DNA from: CBDANW01 sp965197825 | Lineage (GTDB): Bacteria > Acidobacteriota > Vicinamibacteria > Marinacidobacterales > DATDRI01 | NCBI GenBank assembly: GCA_965197825.1 | Contig: CBDANW010000003.1 | Coordinates: forward strand, 434,001-498,000 | Length of the DNA: 64,000 bases | Reading direction: 5' to 3' | In this document: piece after piece, positions 55,404 through 64,000 of the stretch | How the letters are laid out: each line of letters opens with the position of its first letter | How positions within the stretch are numbered: the first letter of the stretch is position 1 | Translations under genes and position numbers: made by a program | Notes under the pieces: model-generated | Databases searched by the model: none | Told to the model about the DNA's origin: nothing | Seen by the model: only the letters and a program-made list of their open reading frames with translations

Positions 55404-56657
55404 ATGACCGTATCGCTACTTTCGCTCATCCTCCTTCTGTCCGGTCCCGTCCAGACAAGCGAGGAGGTCAGCATGGTCACGGTGTCTGGAGAAGGCGAGA
55501 ACTATTGGCCCGGTTGGCGTGGCCCCTCGGGTCAAGGCCACGTCAAAGGCTCGGACTATCCGGACAAGTGGTCGGACACCGAGAACGTCCTTTGGAGGGT
55601 CGACGTGCCGGGGAGCGGGAACTCGTCACCGATTGTCTGGGGGGATCGCATCTTTCTGACGACCGCGTACGAGGGCGGCCGGAGGCATTCGCTTTTTTCG
55701 TATCGCCGCACCGACGGGAAGCTACTCTGGGAGAGGCCGATACCACAGAAGGGCGTCGAGCACGCCCATGAGAAGAACGGTCACGCCTCGGCAACGCCGG
55801 TAACGGACGGCAGTCTCGTTTACACCTCTTTCGGAACCCATGGTCTTTTCGCGTTCGACTTCGACGGTAGGATTGTTTGGCATCAGGAAGTGGGCTCTCT
55901 CGACAACTACCACGGTACCGCAGGCTCGCCCTTAATCTACAAAGACATGGTGATCCTCTATCAGGATCACGAAGGCCAATCCTTCATAGCCGCTTTCGAT
56001 AAGGGTTCTGGGAGGAGGAGGTGGAGGGTGGATCGCGACGCGTCAGTGGGATGGGGGACACCGATTGTGCTCCGAACCAGCGCGCGCGATGAGCTCATCG
56101 TGTCGAGCCAACATGTCGTCAGCTCGTACGATCCGAATACCGGAGAACTGCTTTGGACGGCGACCGGCAACAAGTTCGAGGTGATTCCCACGCCTACCGT
56201 GGGTCACGGTCTCGTCTTCTGCTCCTCCGGCCGTGCCGGCCCGACCCTAGCCATTCGCCCCGGCGGAACGGGAGACGTTACCGAAACGCATGTCGTGTGG
56301 AAGAGTCCGAAGGGGTCTCCGTTCGTTCCGTCGACCATCATCGTCGGTGACCAGCTCTACATGGTCAACGACATGCAGAGCGTCGTGACAAGCTTCGAGG
56401 CGAAAACAGGCCAGCTGCTGTTCCAGGGACGCCTGGGAACCGCTCGTCGCGAGGGTTTCTCGGCGTCACCCGTGGCGGTCGACGGCAAGATCTTTTTCAC
56501 CAACGACAACGGCGAGACGTTCGTCCTCGCCGCCGGACCCAAGTTCGAGCTCCTTCACGTCAACCGTTTGGGCGCCCGAACGCTGGCTTCGCCGGCGCTC
56601 GTTGACGGACACTGGTACTTCCGGACCGACCGCGAGCTCGTCTGCATCGGGAGCTAG
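55404..56657 (+). CDS. PQQ-like beta-propeller protein, exported
   Basis: A 417-residue protein with a short signal peptide and a WPGWRGPSGQGH start typical of acidobacterial and planctomycete PQQ-like repeat proteins. Repeats include NSSPIVWGDRIFLTTAY, SLFSYRRTDGKLLWERP, FIAAFDKGSGRRRWRV and VSSYDPNTGELLW. No dehydrogenase active site is recognisable, so it may be a scaffold similar to BamB rather than a quinoprotein enzyme. Intact. Confidence 0.85.
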   Translation: MTVSLLSLILLLSGPVQTSEEVSMVTVSGEGENYWPGWRGPSGQGHVKGSDYPDKWSDTENVLWRVDVPGSGNSSPIVWGDRIFLTTAYEGGRRHSLFSYRRTDGKLLWERPIPQKGVEHAHEKNGHASATPVTDGSLVYTSFGTHGLFAFDFDGRIVWHQEVGSLDNYHGTAGSPLIYKDMVILYQDHEGQSFIAAFDKGSGRRRWRVDRDASVGWGTPIVLRTSARDELIVSSQHVVSSYDPNTGELLWTATGNKFEVIPTPTVGHGLVFCSSGRAGPTLAIRPGGTGDVTETHVVWKSPKGSPFVPSTIIVGDQLYMVNDMQSVVTSFEAKTGQLLFQGRLGTARREGFSASPVAVDGKIFFTNDNGETFVLAAGPKFELLHVNRLGARTLASPALVDGHWYFRTDRELVCIGS

Positions 56658-57036
56658 CCCGAAGGGACGCGCGGTCAGCCGATCTGAGCCAACGAAGCGC
56701 GCGATCTACTTGCCCGCTTTTTTGCCTTCGGAGCCTCCCAGCCCTTTTACGGCGAACACAATCAGGATCAATACCAGTAGCACGAGGCCAACCATAAGCG
56801 CCGGGCTCATTCCCCCAGCCTCTTCAGCGGAAGCCACTGCCTCATCACTTGTTGCCTCGGCGGCCGTCGCCGCGGCCGGAGTCTCCGCGGACTCTGCAGC
56901 AGCAGCAGGTGCCTCCGCAGATTCGGCTTCTGCGGATTCGCCTTCTGCGGATTCATCGTCGGCGTCCTCTGCACTTTCGTAACTCCTCGCCGTGCCCCAC
57001 TGGAGCGGGTTGGAACGTCGCGATTCGGAGGAGAAG

Positions 57037-57730
57037 CTACGCAGCGGAGTTGTCGCGTAGGGCGTCGGGGAGTAACACGGTTCCTGGCTGGTTGATGGCG
57101 GCGTAGGCCGCTTCGAGCATGTAGGCCCTGGGGTCGACGTTCTGAAGCTTCGCGGTCTCGCACAGGGTGTAGAACAGCGCTGCGACGTCGGTTCCGCGTT
57201 TCGATCGACTCCACCGAGTAGCGGCCTCCGGGCTGAAGCTTCGTCGCCGCCGGTGCGGTGACGACGTTCGCGTTACATCGGCAGCGGTACTTTTTCCACA
57301 AATGCCGTTCGATGACGAAGCTCCGCTTCACCACCGTCACCATTTCCGATTCCTCGTATTGACCCGCCATCTCGCCCAGCTCGCCGTCGCACACCGAGCA
57401 CTTTTTCTCTGTCTCGGCGAGTTCGATTACTTTGTCGACCACGGGAAGATGAGGCTGTTCGCGCGGGCCGTGCCCTTTCTTCTTGTTCTTTTTAGCCTTC
57501 GTTTTCTTCCGGGTCCGCTTTTCGTCGATGCGGAAAATGCTCTCTCGCTTTTCCTGTAGTTGCTTGAGAACCGACAGTTCAAGTTGCTCCGTTTCCGGCA
57601 CACCATGGAGTCTCGCCAGTTCCACTCGCAGACGAACGTTTTCATTGACGAGGCGCTGGTTCTCGTTATCAACGAGGAGAGTTATCTGGCGGAGTGTTTC
57701 GAGGTCGTGTTCGTTTTTTATGCGAACCAC
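57037..57730 (-). pseudogene. tnpC: IS66 TnpC with the catalytic core deleted
   Basis: The N-terminal frame from 57730 reaches LQPGGRYSVE at about 57213. From there the frame that encodes the family C-terminus (GTDVAALFYTLCETAKLQN, DPRAYMLEAAYAAINQPG) takes over and ends at TAG 57037-57039. The region between, which carries the DDE residues, is missing, and the two ends are out of frame. Confidence 0.88.
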
Positions 57731-57744
57731 GGAATACGATTAGA

Positions 57745-58125
57745 TCATAGAGACGATCTCACGGCAAGTGAAAAATGCTTCATTTCAGGAGGTGACAAAG
57801 ATATTTTTCCGACCAACCGGCTCCCCTCCAGAAACAACGACAACTCTGTCGTCGTCAGTCGCACTGGCTCGCCGTCACCGCTGGACCACAGGCATGCGAA
57901 CTTTCCCTCTTCGAGACGTTTCGCGTAGACGCACAGTCCGGTCCCGTCCCAGTGCAGAACTTTCGCGCGGATTCGGTTGCGGCTGACGAACAAGTACAGC
58001 TCACCGCTCAGCGGGTCACGACCAAGCTCGTTCATCACCAGCGCCGACAGACCGTCAAAGCCCTTGCGGAGATCCGCCGGCGCCGCGTACGCCCACGCCG
58101 ACACCCGACGGCTATTCCACTTCAT
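57745..58125 (-). CDS. tnpB: IS66 accessory protein TnpB, copy 2
   Basis: This 126-residue protein is identical to the copy at 515-895. It overlaps tnpA by four bases and precedes the truncated tnpC by 14. It has no known activity apart from TnpC. Confidence 0.93.
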   Translation of the reverse strand: MKWNSRRVSAWAYAAPADLRKGFDGLSALVMNELGRDPLSGELYLFVSRNRIRAKVLHWDGTGLCVYAKRLEEGKFACLWSSGDGEPVRLTTTELSLFLEGSRLVGKISLSPPEMKHFSLAVRSSL

Positions 58126-58466
58126 CCCAGCTGCTCAACAAGCCGCAGCAGCCGCTGTTCCGACAGACCCTCGATTCGATACCCTCGCGGGGTTACCAGC
58201 GTAATCTCCGTGCGTTTTTCCGATTCCACGACTTCGACACGCCGAACGATACCCCTCATAGCCTCCTCTCGATTCCATCGAGATAGACTCCAGCCACTCA
58301 CCCCGAGCCCCCTCGCGACACCCTCAAGGCTCGCGCCCTGATCCTTCATCTGATTCAGATACAGCACCGCTTCGCGACGTTGTTCCCGCGAGTAACGCCG
58401 CCCTCGACCTGTGCGGCCACGATTTTCTTCACGTGCTCGCCTACGAAATGCTGTCCTCGCTTCCAT
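58122..58466 (-). CDS. tnpA: IS66 accessory protein TnpA, copy 2
   Basis: A 114-residue helix-turn-helix protein with one substitution against copy 1 (G for S in IEGLSEQ). Its promoter would lie between 58466 and the element end at 58545. Confidence 0.92.
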   Translation of the reverse strand: MEARTAFRRRAREENRGRTGRGRRYSREQRREAVLYLNQMKDQGASLEGVARGLGVSGWSLSRWNREEAMRGIVRRVEVVESEKRTEITLVTPRGYRIEGLSEQRLLRLVEQLG

Positions 58467-58939
58467 CGCTTCGCACTCCTTTCAAGACTGCTCACGATGG
58501 AACATTCCGACACGCTTGTCACGACGGGCCACGGAGAGGAGTTACGCACTTTCGGCTGGCGCTTCGGCTATCTCCGCCATGGCGGACTCGATGTCTTCCA
58601 CGTCGGCAGCTCCGATCGTGCGCAGCCGCACGCCGGTAAGGATCATCCCTTCTCGCAGCTCGCGGACGGTGATCTCGCCCCCCTCGTAGTTGAAGCGAAA
58701 GTCGCTGGGGACGGTGTACCGTTTGACGCCTTCACCTTCGACACGGATGAGCACGGTGTTGCCTACGACCTGCAACACCTCGCCTCGTCGAATTTCGACT
58801 TCTGTTTCCTGAGCCTGAATGGCTTGACCTAGGCTCATGATCAGTAGAACTGCCGTCGCTATCGACGCAAAGCTCGCTAGTCGATTCATCGCTTCTTCCT
58901 ATTGATTAAGACCGGTTCGCTACCACCTGATCCTACTAA

Positions 58940-59569
58940 TCAGTTCTTGTCATCCTTGAAACCCTTCCAATGGGTGCCGTCGCAAAAAGGTTTGTTAGCA
59001 GATCCTCCGCAGCGGCAAAGCGTGTAGTGATCGCGCGTCTGCGGCGTCTGGCCCGACATCGAGTCCGTGAGCTCTACCCCACCGGACACGGCATAAGGCC
59101 CGTTCTTGATAACCATGATGGATGGACTCCGGCCGAAATCGTCGTACTCACGATTATCAACCGTGTAGCTCAGGGCGCCGGAAGGGCAGTTCTCCACGGC
59201 CTTTTTGATTTCATCTACACTGACCCCATCCGGATCGATCCAAGGCTCTTGGCCGTATTTAAAGACCGACTCGAGGCCATCGGTACAGCGAGCCGAATGC
59301 GCACACACGCCACGATTGTCGTTGATGGTAATCGCTTTTCCCGTGTAGTGATCCTGCTTGTCTGCCGATCCGTCCGTCTTCCTTGACGCGTCGAAGCCCA
59401 CCTTGGCGTGGGTGCCATCACAGTAGGGTTTGTTGGAGGACCGACCGCATCGGCAGAGGGCCGTGGCGGGCTTCGTCTCGAGCTCCTCGCCCTTTGAGTT
59501 TCTGAGGGTCGGGGGGTCGCTGATCACGTATGGTCCGTTGGCGGTTGCATCGATAATGGGTTTCATCAT
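58940..59569 (-). CDS. CDGSH / Fer4_19 / CDGSH iron-sulfur protein
   Basis: I take the ATG at 59569 (GGGAGG about ten bases upstream); an earlier ATG at 59623 is open. The 209-residue protein has two CDGSH motifs, CRCGRSSNKPYCDGTH near the N-terminus and CRCGGSANKPFCDGTH at the C-terminus, each for a 2Fe-2S cluster. Between them is a Fer4_19 domain (RGVCAHSARCTDGLESVF, then AVENCPSGALSY). Such three-part proteins are probably electron carriers. Intact. Confidence 0.88.
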   Translation of the reverse strand: MMKPIIDATANGPYVISDPPTLRNSKGEELETKPATALCRCGRSSNKPYCDGTHAKVGFDASRKTDGSADKQDHYTGKAITINDNRGVCAHSARCTDGLESVFKYGQEPWIDPDGVSVDEIKKAVENCPSGALSYTVDNREYDDFGRSPSIMVIKNGPYAVSGGVELTDSMSGQTPQTRDHYTLCRCGGSANKPFCDGTHWKGFKDDKN

Positions 59570-59791
59570 CTTCTGTTTGCCTCCCTTGACGCCGGAGCGC
59601 GCGCTGTCGAGACTGCTCATCACCTTGTTTTTGGGAGTGCAAGCGTATTGTATATCAGGAACCGCCTCCGGCGGGCGGGGGCTCCCACGCGTGCCAGGCT
59701 CCGCGAGTGCAAGCTTTTTAATCGCTTTAGTTTGAGGCGGGCGAAGGAACCGGTCGGATACTACCTTTCTTCAGTACGAGTCCAGGTGTTT

Positions 59792-60616
59792 CTAGCAAGC
59801 TTCTCCATCCAGAATGTTGGCCAGAATGTTGGTGAGAGCTTGCAGGAAGCGTCGCACTTCATCCGTGTTCTCGAGCGTGTAGTGGGCTGCGGTGGTCTCC
59901 ACGCCGTCCTTCACGTGAACACCGATGCCGCGCTCCCGGATCGCGAGGAAGGCATTCTCGTCGGTGATGTCGTCTCCGACATAGATGGGGACACCGTCGG
60001 GACCGTCGAGACCCAATAGCTCCAGAAAATAGAGAACGGCCTTGCCCTTGTGCCAAGCGATCTGCGGTTGGATCTCGAATACCTTCTTGCCATGGGTCTT
60101 TCGGATCTCCTTCCGCGCGGCGATCTCTTCGTCGACGATGTGCTCTATGTCGGAAACTCGATTGTCCGACACTCCACGGTAGTGCACCGAGAGAGAGTAC
60201 TTCTTTCGCTGCAAACGGACTCCCGGAACGTCGTTCAAACGGCGCTGCAGCGTGTTTTCCAAGTCGTCGAGAATCGGTGAAAGACCGATGCTCTCAGGGT
60301 GCGGTTCTTCCTTCCCGTCGGGACCGACGATGTCGAAGCCGTGACTCCCTACGAAAGAGATATTGTCGATGGCGACGAGGTTTTGAACGTCGCTACGATC
60401 GCGTCCGCTGACAACGGCCACCGGGCACCGGGTGGCGAGCTCGCTGACAACGCGCCGGGTCTCGCCAGAGAAAACGGCCAGCTCGGGGCGGGAGACGATG
60501 GGTGTCAACGTCCCGTCGTAGTCCAGGAAAACCACCACGCGCTTGCCGCGGATGCGTTGCTCGATCTCGTCGATGGACTGGAGAGCCGAAGGTAGGCCGC
60601 CCACTTGCTTGTTCAT
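59792..60616 (-). CDS. otsB: trehalose-6-phosphate phosphatase
   Basis: A 274-residue HAD-family OtsB. Motif I is VVFLDYDGTLTPIV, the Ser/Thr motif is VAVVSGRDRSDV, and motif IV is VPIYVGDDITDENAFLAI; AWHKGKAVLYFLELLG gives the motif III lysine. It dephosphorylates trehalose-6-phosphate to trehalose, an osmoprotectant. otsA is not next to it. Intact. Confidence 0.93.
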   Translation of the reverse strand: MNKQVGGLPSALQSIDEIEQRIRGKRVVVFLDYDGTLTPIVSRPELAVFSGETRRVVSELATRCPVAVVSGRDRSDVQNLVAIDNISFVGSHGFDIVGPDGKEEPHPESIGLSPILDDLENTLQRRLNDVPGVRLQRKKYSLSVHYRGVSDNRVSDIEHIVDEEIAARKEIRKTHGKKVFEIQPQIAWHKGKAVLYFLELLGLDGPDGVPIYVGDDITDENAFLAIRERGIGVHVKDGVETTAAHYTLENTDEVRRFLQALTNILANILDGEAC

Positions 60617-60797
60617 TCGATGGTCTATTTCGAAGCCAAAGGTTTCTTCGCAGCGCGCGTGAGCCTAAAGTCGTCGCGCATCGCCGTATTCTATCCGGAA
60701 AGGGCCAGTCGGTGTCGTGGGTTATAGTTGTTTGAAGGTCGTGCTTTCAACTCGGCTGCCGCCCAATTGGCTCTTGGCGCTGACCGGGGTCGGCGCC

Positions 60798-63700
60798 TTA
60801 GAACAGCTTCAACTGAGATCCCGAATCCTGTTTCTTGTTCGCCGTGGAGGTACGGAAGGGCTCGCCGCTCGCGTAGAAGATCACACCCTCGACGTCGAGG
60901 GTCGGAAAGAGCTGGCGCGCGGCCTCGAGGTAAAGCTCGATCTGCAGTCGGTGCCCCGGATGGTGACTTCCGGTTTTGTAGTCGATGACCAGGACGCGAC
61001 CTTCGAGGAGAAGTAGGCTGTCGATCGTGCCGCGGACGATCTGGTCTCGACGACGGAGGGAGAAGGGGACTTCGCGGAGGATCTGTCCGGTGGCGGATGC
61101 TTCGAGGAGGTCACGGAGCTCCGGCCGTTCCATGAGTTCCCGGTAGAGCTTGGCGGCCGATCGAGCTGCTTGCTTTCGTTCCTGCGGAACTCGTCCGGAA
61201 AGCTCCGTTGCGAGGGAATCCGCTCGTTCCGCGAGCGCCTCGTCGATGGGAACCGAGTATTCGAACATCCGATGTACGATCCTACCCACCGCAGCGTCGA
61301 CGGGATCGGCGGACCTTGACTGGGGTTGGGATTCGGGCTGATCTCCGGTCATCTCGCGAACAAGCTCGCTCACCGTGATGCGGGTCGGTTGCCCATCGCC
61401 GAGGGGTTGCAGATCGGACCGGTACGCGGGCTCCTCTTGGCTGCCCCGGTGACGAGCGGGCTCACGATGGGGGCGGATTAGCCGAATCCGGTGGGCGCGA
61501 TCTAAGGGAGTCCAACCCAGCTCGTTATCCTGGCTCGTCCGAGCTTCTTGGAAGAGCGCGCTCAGGTCATCGGGGAGTAGCTGCAAGAACGTCGCTCTTA
61601 CATCGGCGGCCGAGAGACCGGAGGCGACGTCCGTGAGGCCGGAAGCGCAAAGGATGAGGCGCCTTCGCGCTCGAGTCAGAGCCACATAAAGAAGTCGTTT
61701 CTCTTCTTCGACGGATCGAGCGGGTCCTTCCGACTCCGGGCGGCCCAAGGCATGAACCTCGACTTCTCCTCCCGGTTTTTCCTTGATGCGGGGCAGCGAT
61801 ACGTCGGTTCGCGTGGTCTGATCCATGTTCACGACGAAAACCGTGTCGAACTCGAGGCCTTTGGCGGCATGGATGGTCATGAGATTGACCGCGTCCACCG
61901 CTTCGAGGACGGCGAGAGACTCCTCGCCGGTGGACGCGCTATCCAAGAACTCGGCAAGCCGGGACAAGGTCAGGTAGCCTCGGTTTTGGGCGCGGCGAAG
62001 CATCTCCAGGATCTTCTTGAGATTCTCCCACCCTTGAGCTCCCTTCCGTCCTCTTAGACATCCCGCGTAGTCGGTTTGATCCAGGATTTCCAGGACCAGA
62101 TCGGCCGGAGGGAGCCGATCCACCTGCCCGATCCAATTCCGTACGTTTGCGGAAGCCCGTACCGCGGCAGATCGATCCCGCGGAGTGAGTGTCGGCGGCA
62201 AGTCTCTGTCTAAGGTTTCGCCCCGCAAGAGTTTCGTCAAGGGACCTTCGCCGCGCGGGCGTCTCCGCTCTACGGCGAGTAGGGCCAGCCCGGCATCGGA
62301 AATTCCGACGAAGCGGGAACGGAGCAGCTCCGCGGATCGCAGCTCGGAGCCAGGTTCCGAAAGAAACCTTACCAGTGCTTGAATGTCTTTCACCTCAGGG
62401 GAATCGAAAAAGCCCAGCCCGCGATACACATAGGTAGGCACGCCTCGATCGACGAGCGCCTCCTCGTAGACGCGGTAATGGGTACGGCTCCTGAAGAGAA
62501 TGGCGATGTCCTTGGGACGAGCGTGCTCCTCTCCCAAGAGGCGCACGATTTCGTCCCCGACCGCCGCCGCCGCACGCGGCAGGTCGGGCTGGACTACCAT
62601 GCCAACCGGGCACTTGTCTGCACCTCTTTCCAAAATGGGGAAATGATCGCTTTCTTGGTAACGAAACGACCACTCGAGATCCTGACCGACCTTCGGTACG
62701 CCGGAAAAGACATCGTTCAAGAAGTCCAGGAGCGTTCCTTCAGCGCGAAAACTCTGGCGAATCGTCAGGCGTCGGCCGCCTCCCGGTCGGAGTCGCAACA
62801 GCTGTCGGGCAGCCTTCTCCATGACCTCGACCCGCGCATCTCGCCAACCATAGATGGATTGCTTTCTATCGCCGACGATGAAAATGGATGGCTCCTTTAG
62901 CGTTCCCCGTCCTTTGCCCGATGCCTGCTCCGCCAGAATGGCCTCCTGAACCAGTCCCGACCCCTCGCCCCAGGAATCGATGAGCGTCCGTACCAGCCGC
63001 CACTGCACATCGTTGGTATCCTGGAATTCATCGATCAACAAATGATGGTAACGAGACTCCAGCCGAAAACGGCTTTGTGAGAACTCCTCGCGCCTTTCGA
63101 GCAAGTTGACGGCTTGCAAGAGGACGTCTGTGAAATCGAGCCCCCTTCTCGACTCCTTGAGATCGCGAAAACGTTCCGATGCCAGGCGGTAGAGCTTCCA
63201 CAGCTCGCGGACTCCATAGAGGTCACGATCGGCGAACCAACTCGAGTAGACGTCCGCGACCGTCGGGGCGAGCGCCAAGATCTGGTCCCGATGGGTCTCG
63301 TAGCTTGCCCGGTCCGGGAAGTCTGCGATTCGAAACTGTTGTGAGAGTTTCTTTCGAGGAAGTTTTTCGCTCTGGGTTAGAAAGTACGCGGCGACTTGCT
63401 CGACGTCCAACGGTGTCGCTCGTTCCGAATCGATCGCTCGGAGAAACGCGAAGAAAAGCGCACGGAAGTTAGGCAACGATCGTTCGGGCCCGGTAGCGAA
63501 GAGTTGCTCTACGCCGTCTCGGCCCTCCAAGACGTCAGCCAGTCTCTCCACGGTTCGTCGAAGAACTGAATCGAGGTCGAGCTCGCGGGGGACTCGGCTC
63601 CCCACGAAGCGACGGAGCGCTTTTTCTCGCACCAGGCGGTTTCTGAGGAGATCGTGCAGGCTGCGTCGCAACGCCGGTTCACCGAAAGTCGAGATCAAGA

Positions 63701-64000
63701 AACCCATATCCGGGCCGCCCGTTGAATGAGAAGGGTGAGAAGCGCCGAGGGCTTCTTCGAGAGCCATCTCGGTGAGGCGCTGCGTGTCGACTTCGTCCAG
63801 CAAATCGACGTCGGGATCGAGGCCGGCCTCTAGGGGAAACTCTTTTAGAAGACCCAGGCAGAAAGCGTCAATGGTGGCGATATGGATGTCGAAGAGACGA
63901 TCTCTCACCGTCGACCAGAGGGCTTCCCGACGACGTAGCTCCTTGATGATGCGGCTCTTCATCTCACCGGACGCCTTGCGGGTAAACGTGATCGCCAGGA
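60798..64000 (-). CDS. UvrD-type helicase-nuclease (AddA-like), N-terminus outside window
   Basis: The frame is open from the right edge (LAITFTRKASGEMKSRI) for 1067 codons to 60798. Visible helicase motifs are HLLIDEFQDTNDVQW (II), IFIVGDRKQSIYGWR (III), LTIRQSFRAEGTLLDF (IV), VNLMTIHAAKGLEFDTVFV (V) and LLYVALTRARRRLIL (VI). The C-terminus has a RecB-type nuclease (VRGTIDSLLLLEG then VLVIDYKTGSH). Walker A lies beyond the window. It would process double-strand breaks with an AddB-like partner, which is probably upstream. No lesions in 3.2 kb. Confidence 0.92.
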   Translation of the reverse strand, partial: LAITFTRKASGEMKSRIIKELRRREALWSTVRDRLFDIHIATIDAFCLGLLKEFPLEAGLDPDVDLLDEVDTQRLTEMALEEALGASHPSHSTGGPDMGFLISTFGEPALRRSLHDLLRNRLVREKALRRFVGSRVPRELDLDSVLRRTVERLADVLEGRDGVEQLFATGPERSLPNFRALFFAFLRAIDSERATPLDVEQVAAYFLTQSEKLPRKKLSQQFRIADFPDRASYETHRDQILALAPTVADVYSSWFADRDLYGVRELWKLYRLASERFRDLKESRRGLDFTDVLLQAVNLLERREEFSQSRFRLESRYHHLLIDEFQDTNDVQWRLVRTLIDSWGEGSGLVQEAILAEQASGKGRGTLKEPSIFIVGDRKQSIYGWRDARVEVMEKAARQLLRLRPGGGRRLTIRQSFRAEGTLLDFLNDVFSGVPKVGQDLEWSFRYQESDHFPILERGADKCPVGMVVQPDLPRAAAAVGDEIVRLLGEEHARPKDIAILFRSRTHYRVYEEALVDRGVPTYVYRGLGFFDSPEVKDIQALVRFLSEPGSELRSAELLRSRFVGISDAGLALLAVERRRPRGEGPLTKLLRGETLDRDLPPTLTPRDRSAAVRASANVRNWIGQVDRLPPADLVLEILDQTDYAGCLRGRKGAQGWENLKKILEMLRRAQNRGYLTLSRLAEFLDSASTGEESLAVLEAVDAVNLMTIHAAKGLEFDTVFVVNMDQTTRTDVSLPRIKEKPGGEVEVHALGRPESEGPARSVEEEKRLLYVALTRARRRLILCASGLTDVASGLSAADVRATFLQLLPDDLSALFQEARTSQDNELGWTPLDRAHRIRLIRPHREPARHRGSQEEPAYRSDLQPLGDGQPTRITVSELVREMTGDQPESQPQSRSADPVDAAVGRIVHRMFEYSVPIDEALAERADSLATELSGRVPQERKQAARSAAKLYRELMERPELRDLLEASATGQILREVPFSLRRRDQIVRGTIDSLLLLEGRVLVIDYKTGSHHPGHRLQIELYLEAARQLFPTLDVEGVIFYASGEPFRTSTANKKQDSGSQLKLF

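Larger units (their letters stand above)
56979..58545 (-). mobile_element. IS66-family element, copy 2, internally deleted
   Basis: The ends read GTAACTCCTC(G/T)CCGTG(G/C)CCC in inverted orientation. GCACTTTC at 56971-56978 and 58546-58553 is an exact 8-bp target duplication, the size typical of IS66. At 1567 bp the element is about 0.9 kb too short because the middle of tnpC is missing. tnpA and tnpB are complete. It could only have moved by a transposase acting in trans. Confidence 0.95.
56706..58889 (-). pseudogene. exported membrane protein disrupted by IS66 copy 2
   Basis: The gene starts at 58889 with a signal peptide (IATAVLLIMSLGQAIQAQ) and a beta-rich domain (EVEIRRGEVLQVVGNTVLIR, GGEITVRELREGMILTGV). 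IS66 splits it after AEIAEAPAESA. On the far side the frame continues DADDESAEGESAEAESAEAP with Ala/Glu-rich repeats, one membrane helix (MVGLVLLVLILIVFAV) and KKAGK. Removing the element and one GCACTTTC copy restores one frame of about 205 codons. Confidence 0.85.

Noticed and set aside
1..58545. A composite transposon bounded by the two IS66 copies
   Set aside because: The enclosed 56 kb contains ordinary chromosomal genes, many other ISs and no cargo signature; copy 2 has its own target duplication, showing independent insertion.

Overview
The window looks like a chromosomal segment from a Gram-negative (diderm), meso-DAP-type bacterium, most likely an Acidobacteriota member. The evidence is a TonB-dependent receptor with an N-terminal carboxypeptidase-regulatory domain, a TPR-plus-secretin lipoprotein next to lolA, a DUF481 outer-membrane protein, ldcA-mpl muropeptide recycling genes, FHA and cyclic-nucleotide-binding regulators, and beta-propeller exported proteins. 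The taxonomic call is an inference from gene content; no rRNA or universal marker is present.

Layout: 1-2.6 kb is an IS66 end, an IS630 and a ~60-bp tandem repeat. 2.7-13.7 kb is mostly host genes: an FHA membrane protein, yqeY, ldcA-mpl, a frameshifted REC-GAF-histidine kinase, a CNB-FHA regulator and lolA-secretin. tRNA-Ala(CGC) with an adjacent HNH nuclease lies at 13.7-14.3 kb. An IS256-type element at 15-16.5 kb truncates a metalloprotease lipoprotein. MscS, DUF481 and a RelE-type toxin-antitoxin pair with a clear operator follow. A phosphate/nucleotide cluster at 22.2-25.6 kb (Ppx/GppA cut by IS630, ApaH, CHAD-CYTH) precedes a kinase/PP2C pair, DUF502 and a coiled-coil membrane protein, all laced with IS256 and IS630 copies. 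33.7-41.4 kb carries nhaC, an IS3-interrupted TonB receptor, a BtpA fragment and a pilT-like gene. 41.5-51 kb holds a 5'-3' exonuclease, aldehyde dehydrogenase, fabF, an amidohydrolase and an NHL-repeat protein. The last 13 kb has an IS256-interrupted choice-of-anchor-B gene, FmdB, a PQQ-like propeller, an IS66-interrupted membrane protein, CDGSH, otsB and a UvrD/AddA-like helicase-nuclease running off the right edge.

The main message is insertion and decay. About 15.6 kb (roughly a quarter) is mobile DNA from at least seven element types. For six insertions (IS66, two IS256a, one IS256b, two IS3) I can define both ends and a target duplication, and in each the flanking host reading frame rejoins when the element plus one duplication copy is removed. 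About twenty further single-base frameshifts or nonsense codons hit accessory genes and some transposases, while housekeeping genes (yqeY, mpl, lolA, fabF, otsB, the >3 kb helicase) are open. This fits recent IS expansion with pseudogenisation, as in a host-restricted lineage, although some homopolymer frameshifts could be sequencing errors.

Functional links that can be read: LdcA trims tetrapeptides and Mpl religates tripeptides (TTGA overlap of the two genes); LolA and the secretin are adjacent; kinase and phosphatase overlap; the RHH antitoxin precedes the toxin with three helically phased GAATACA operators.
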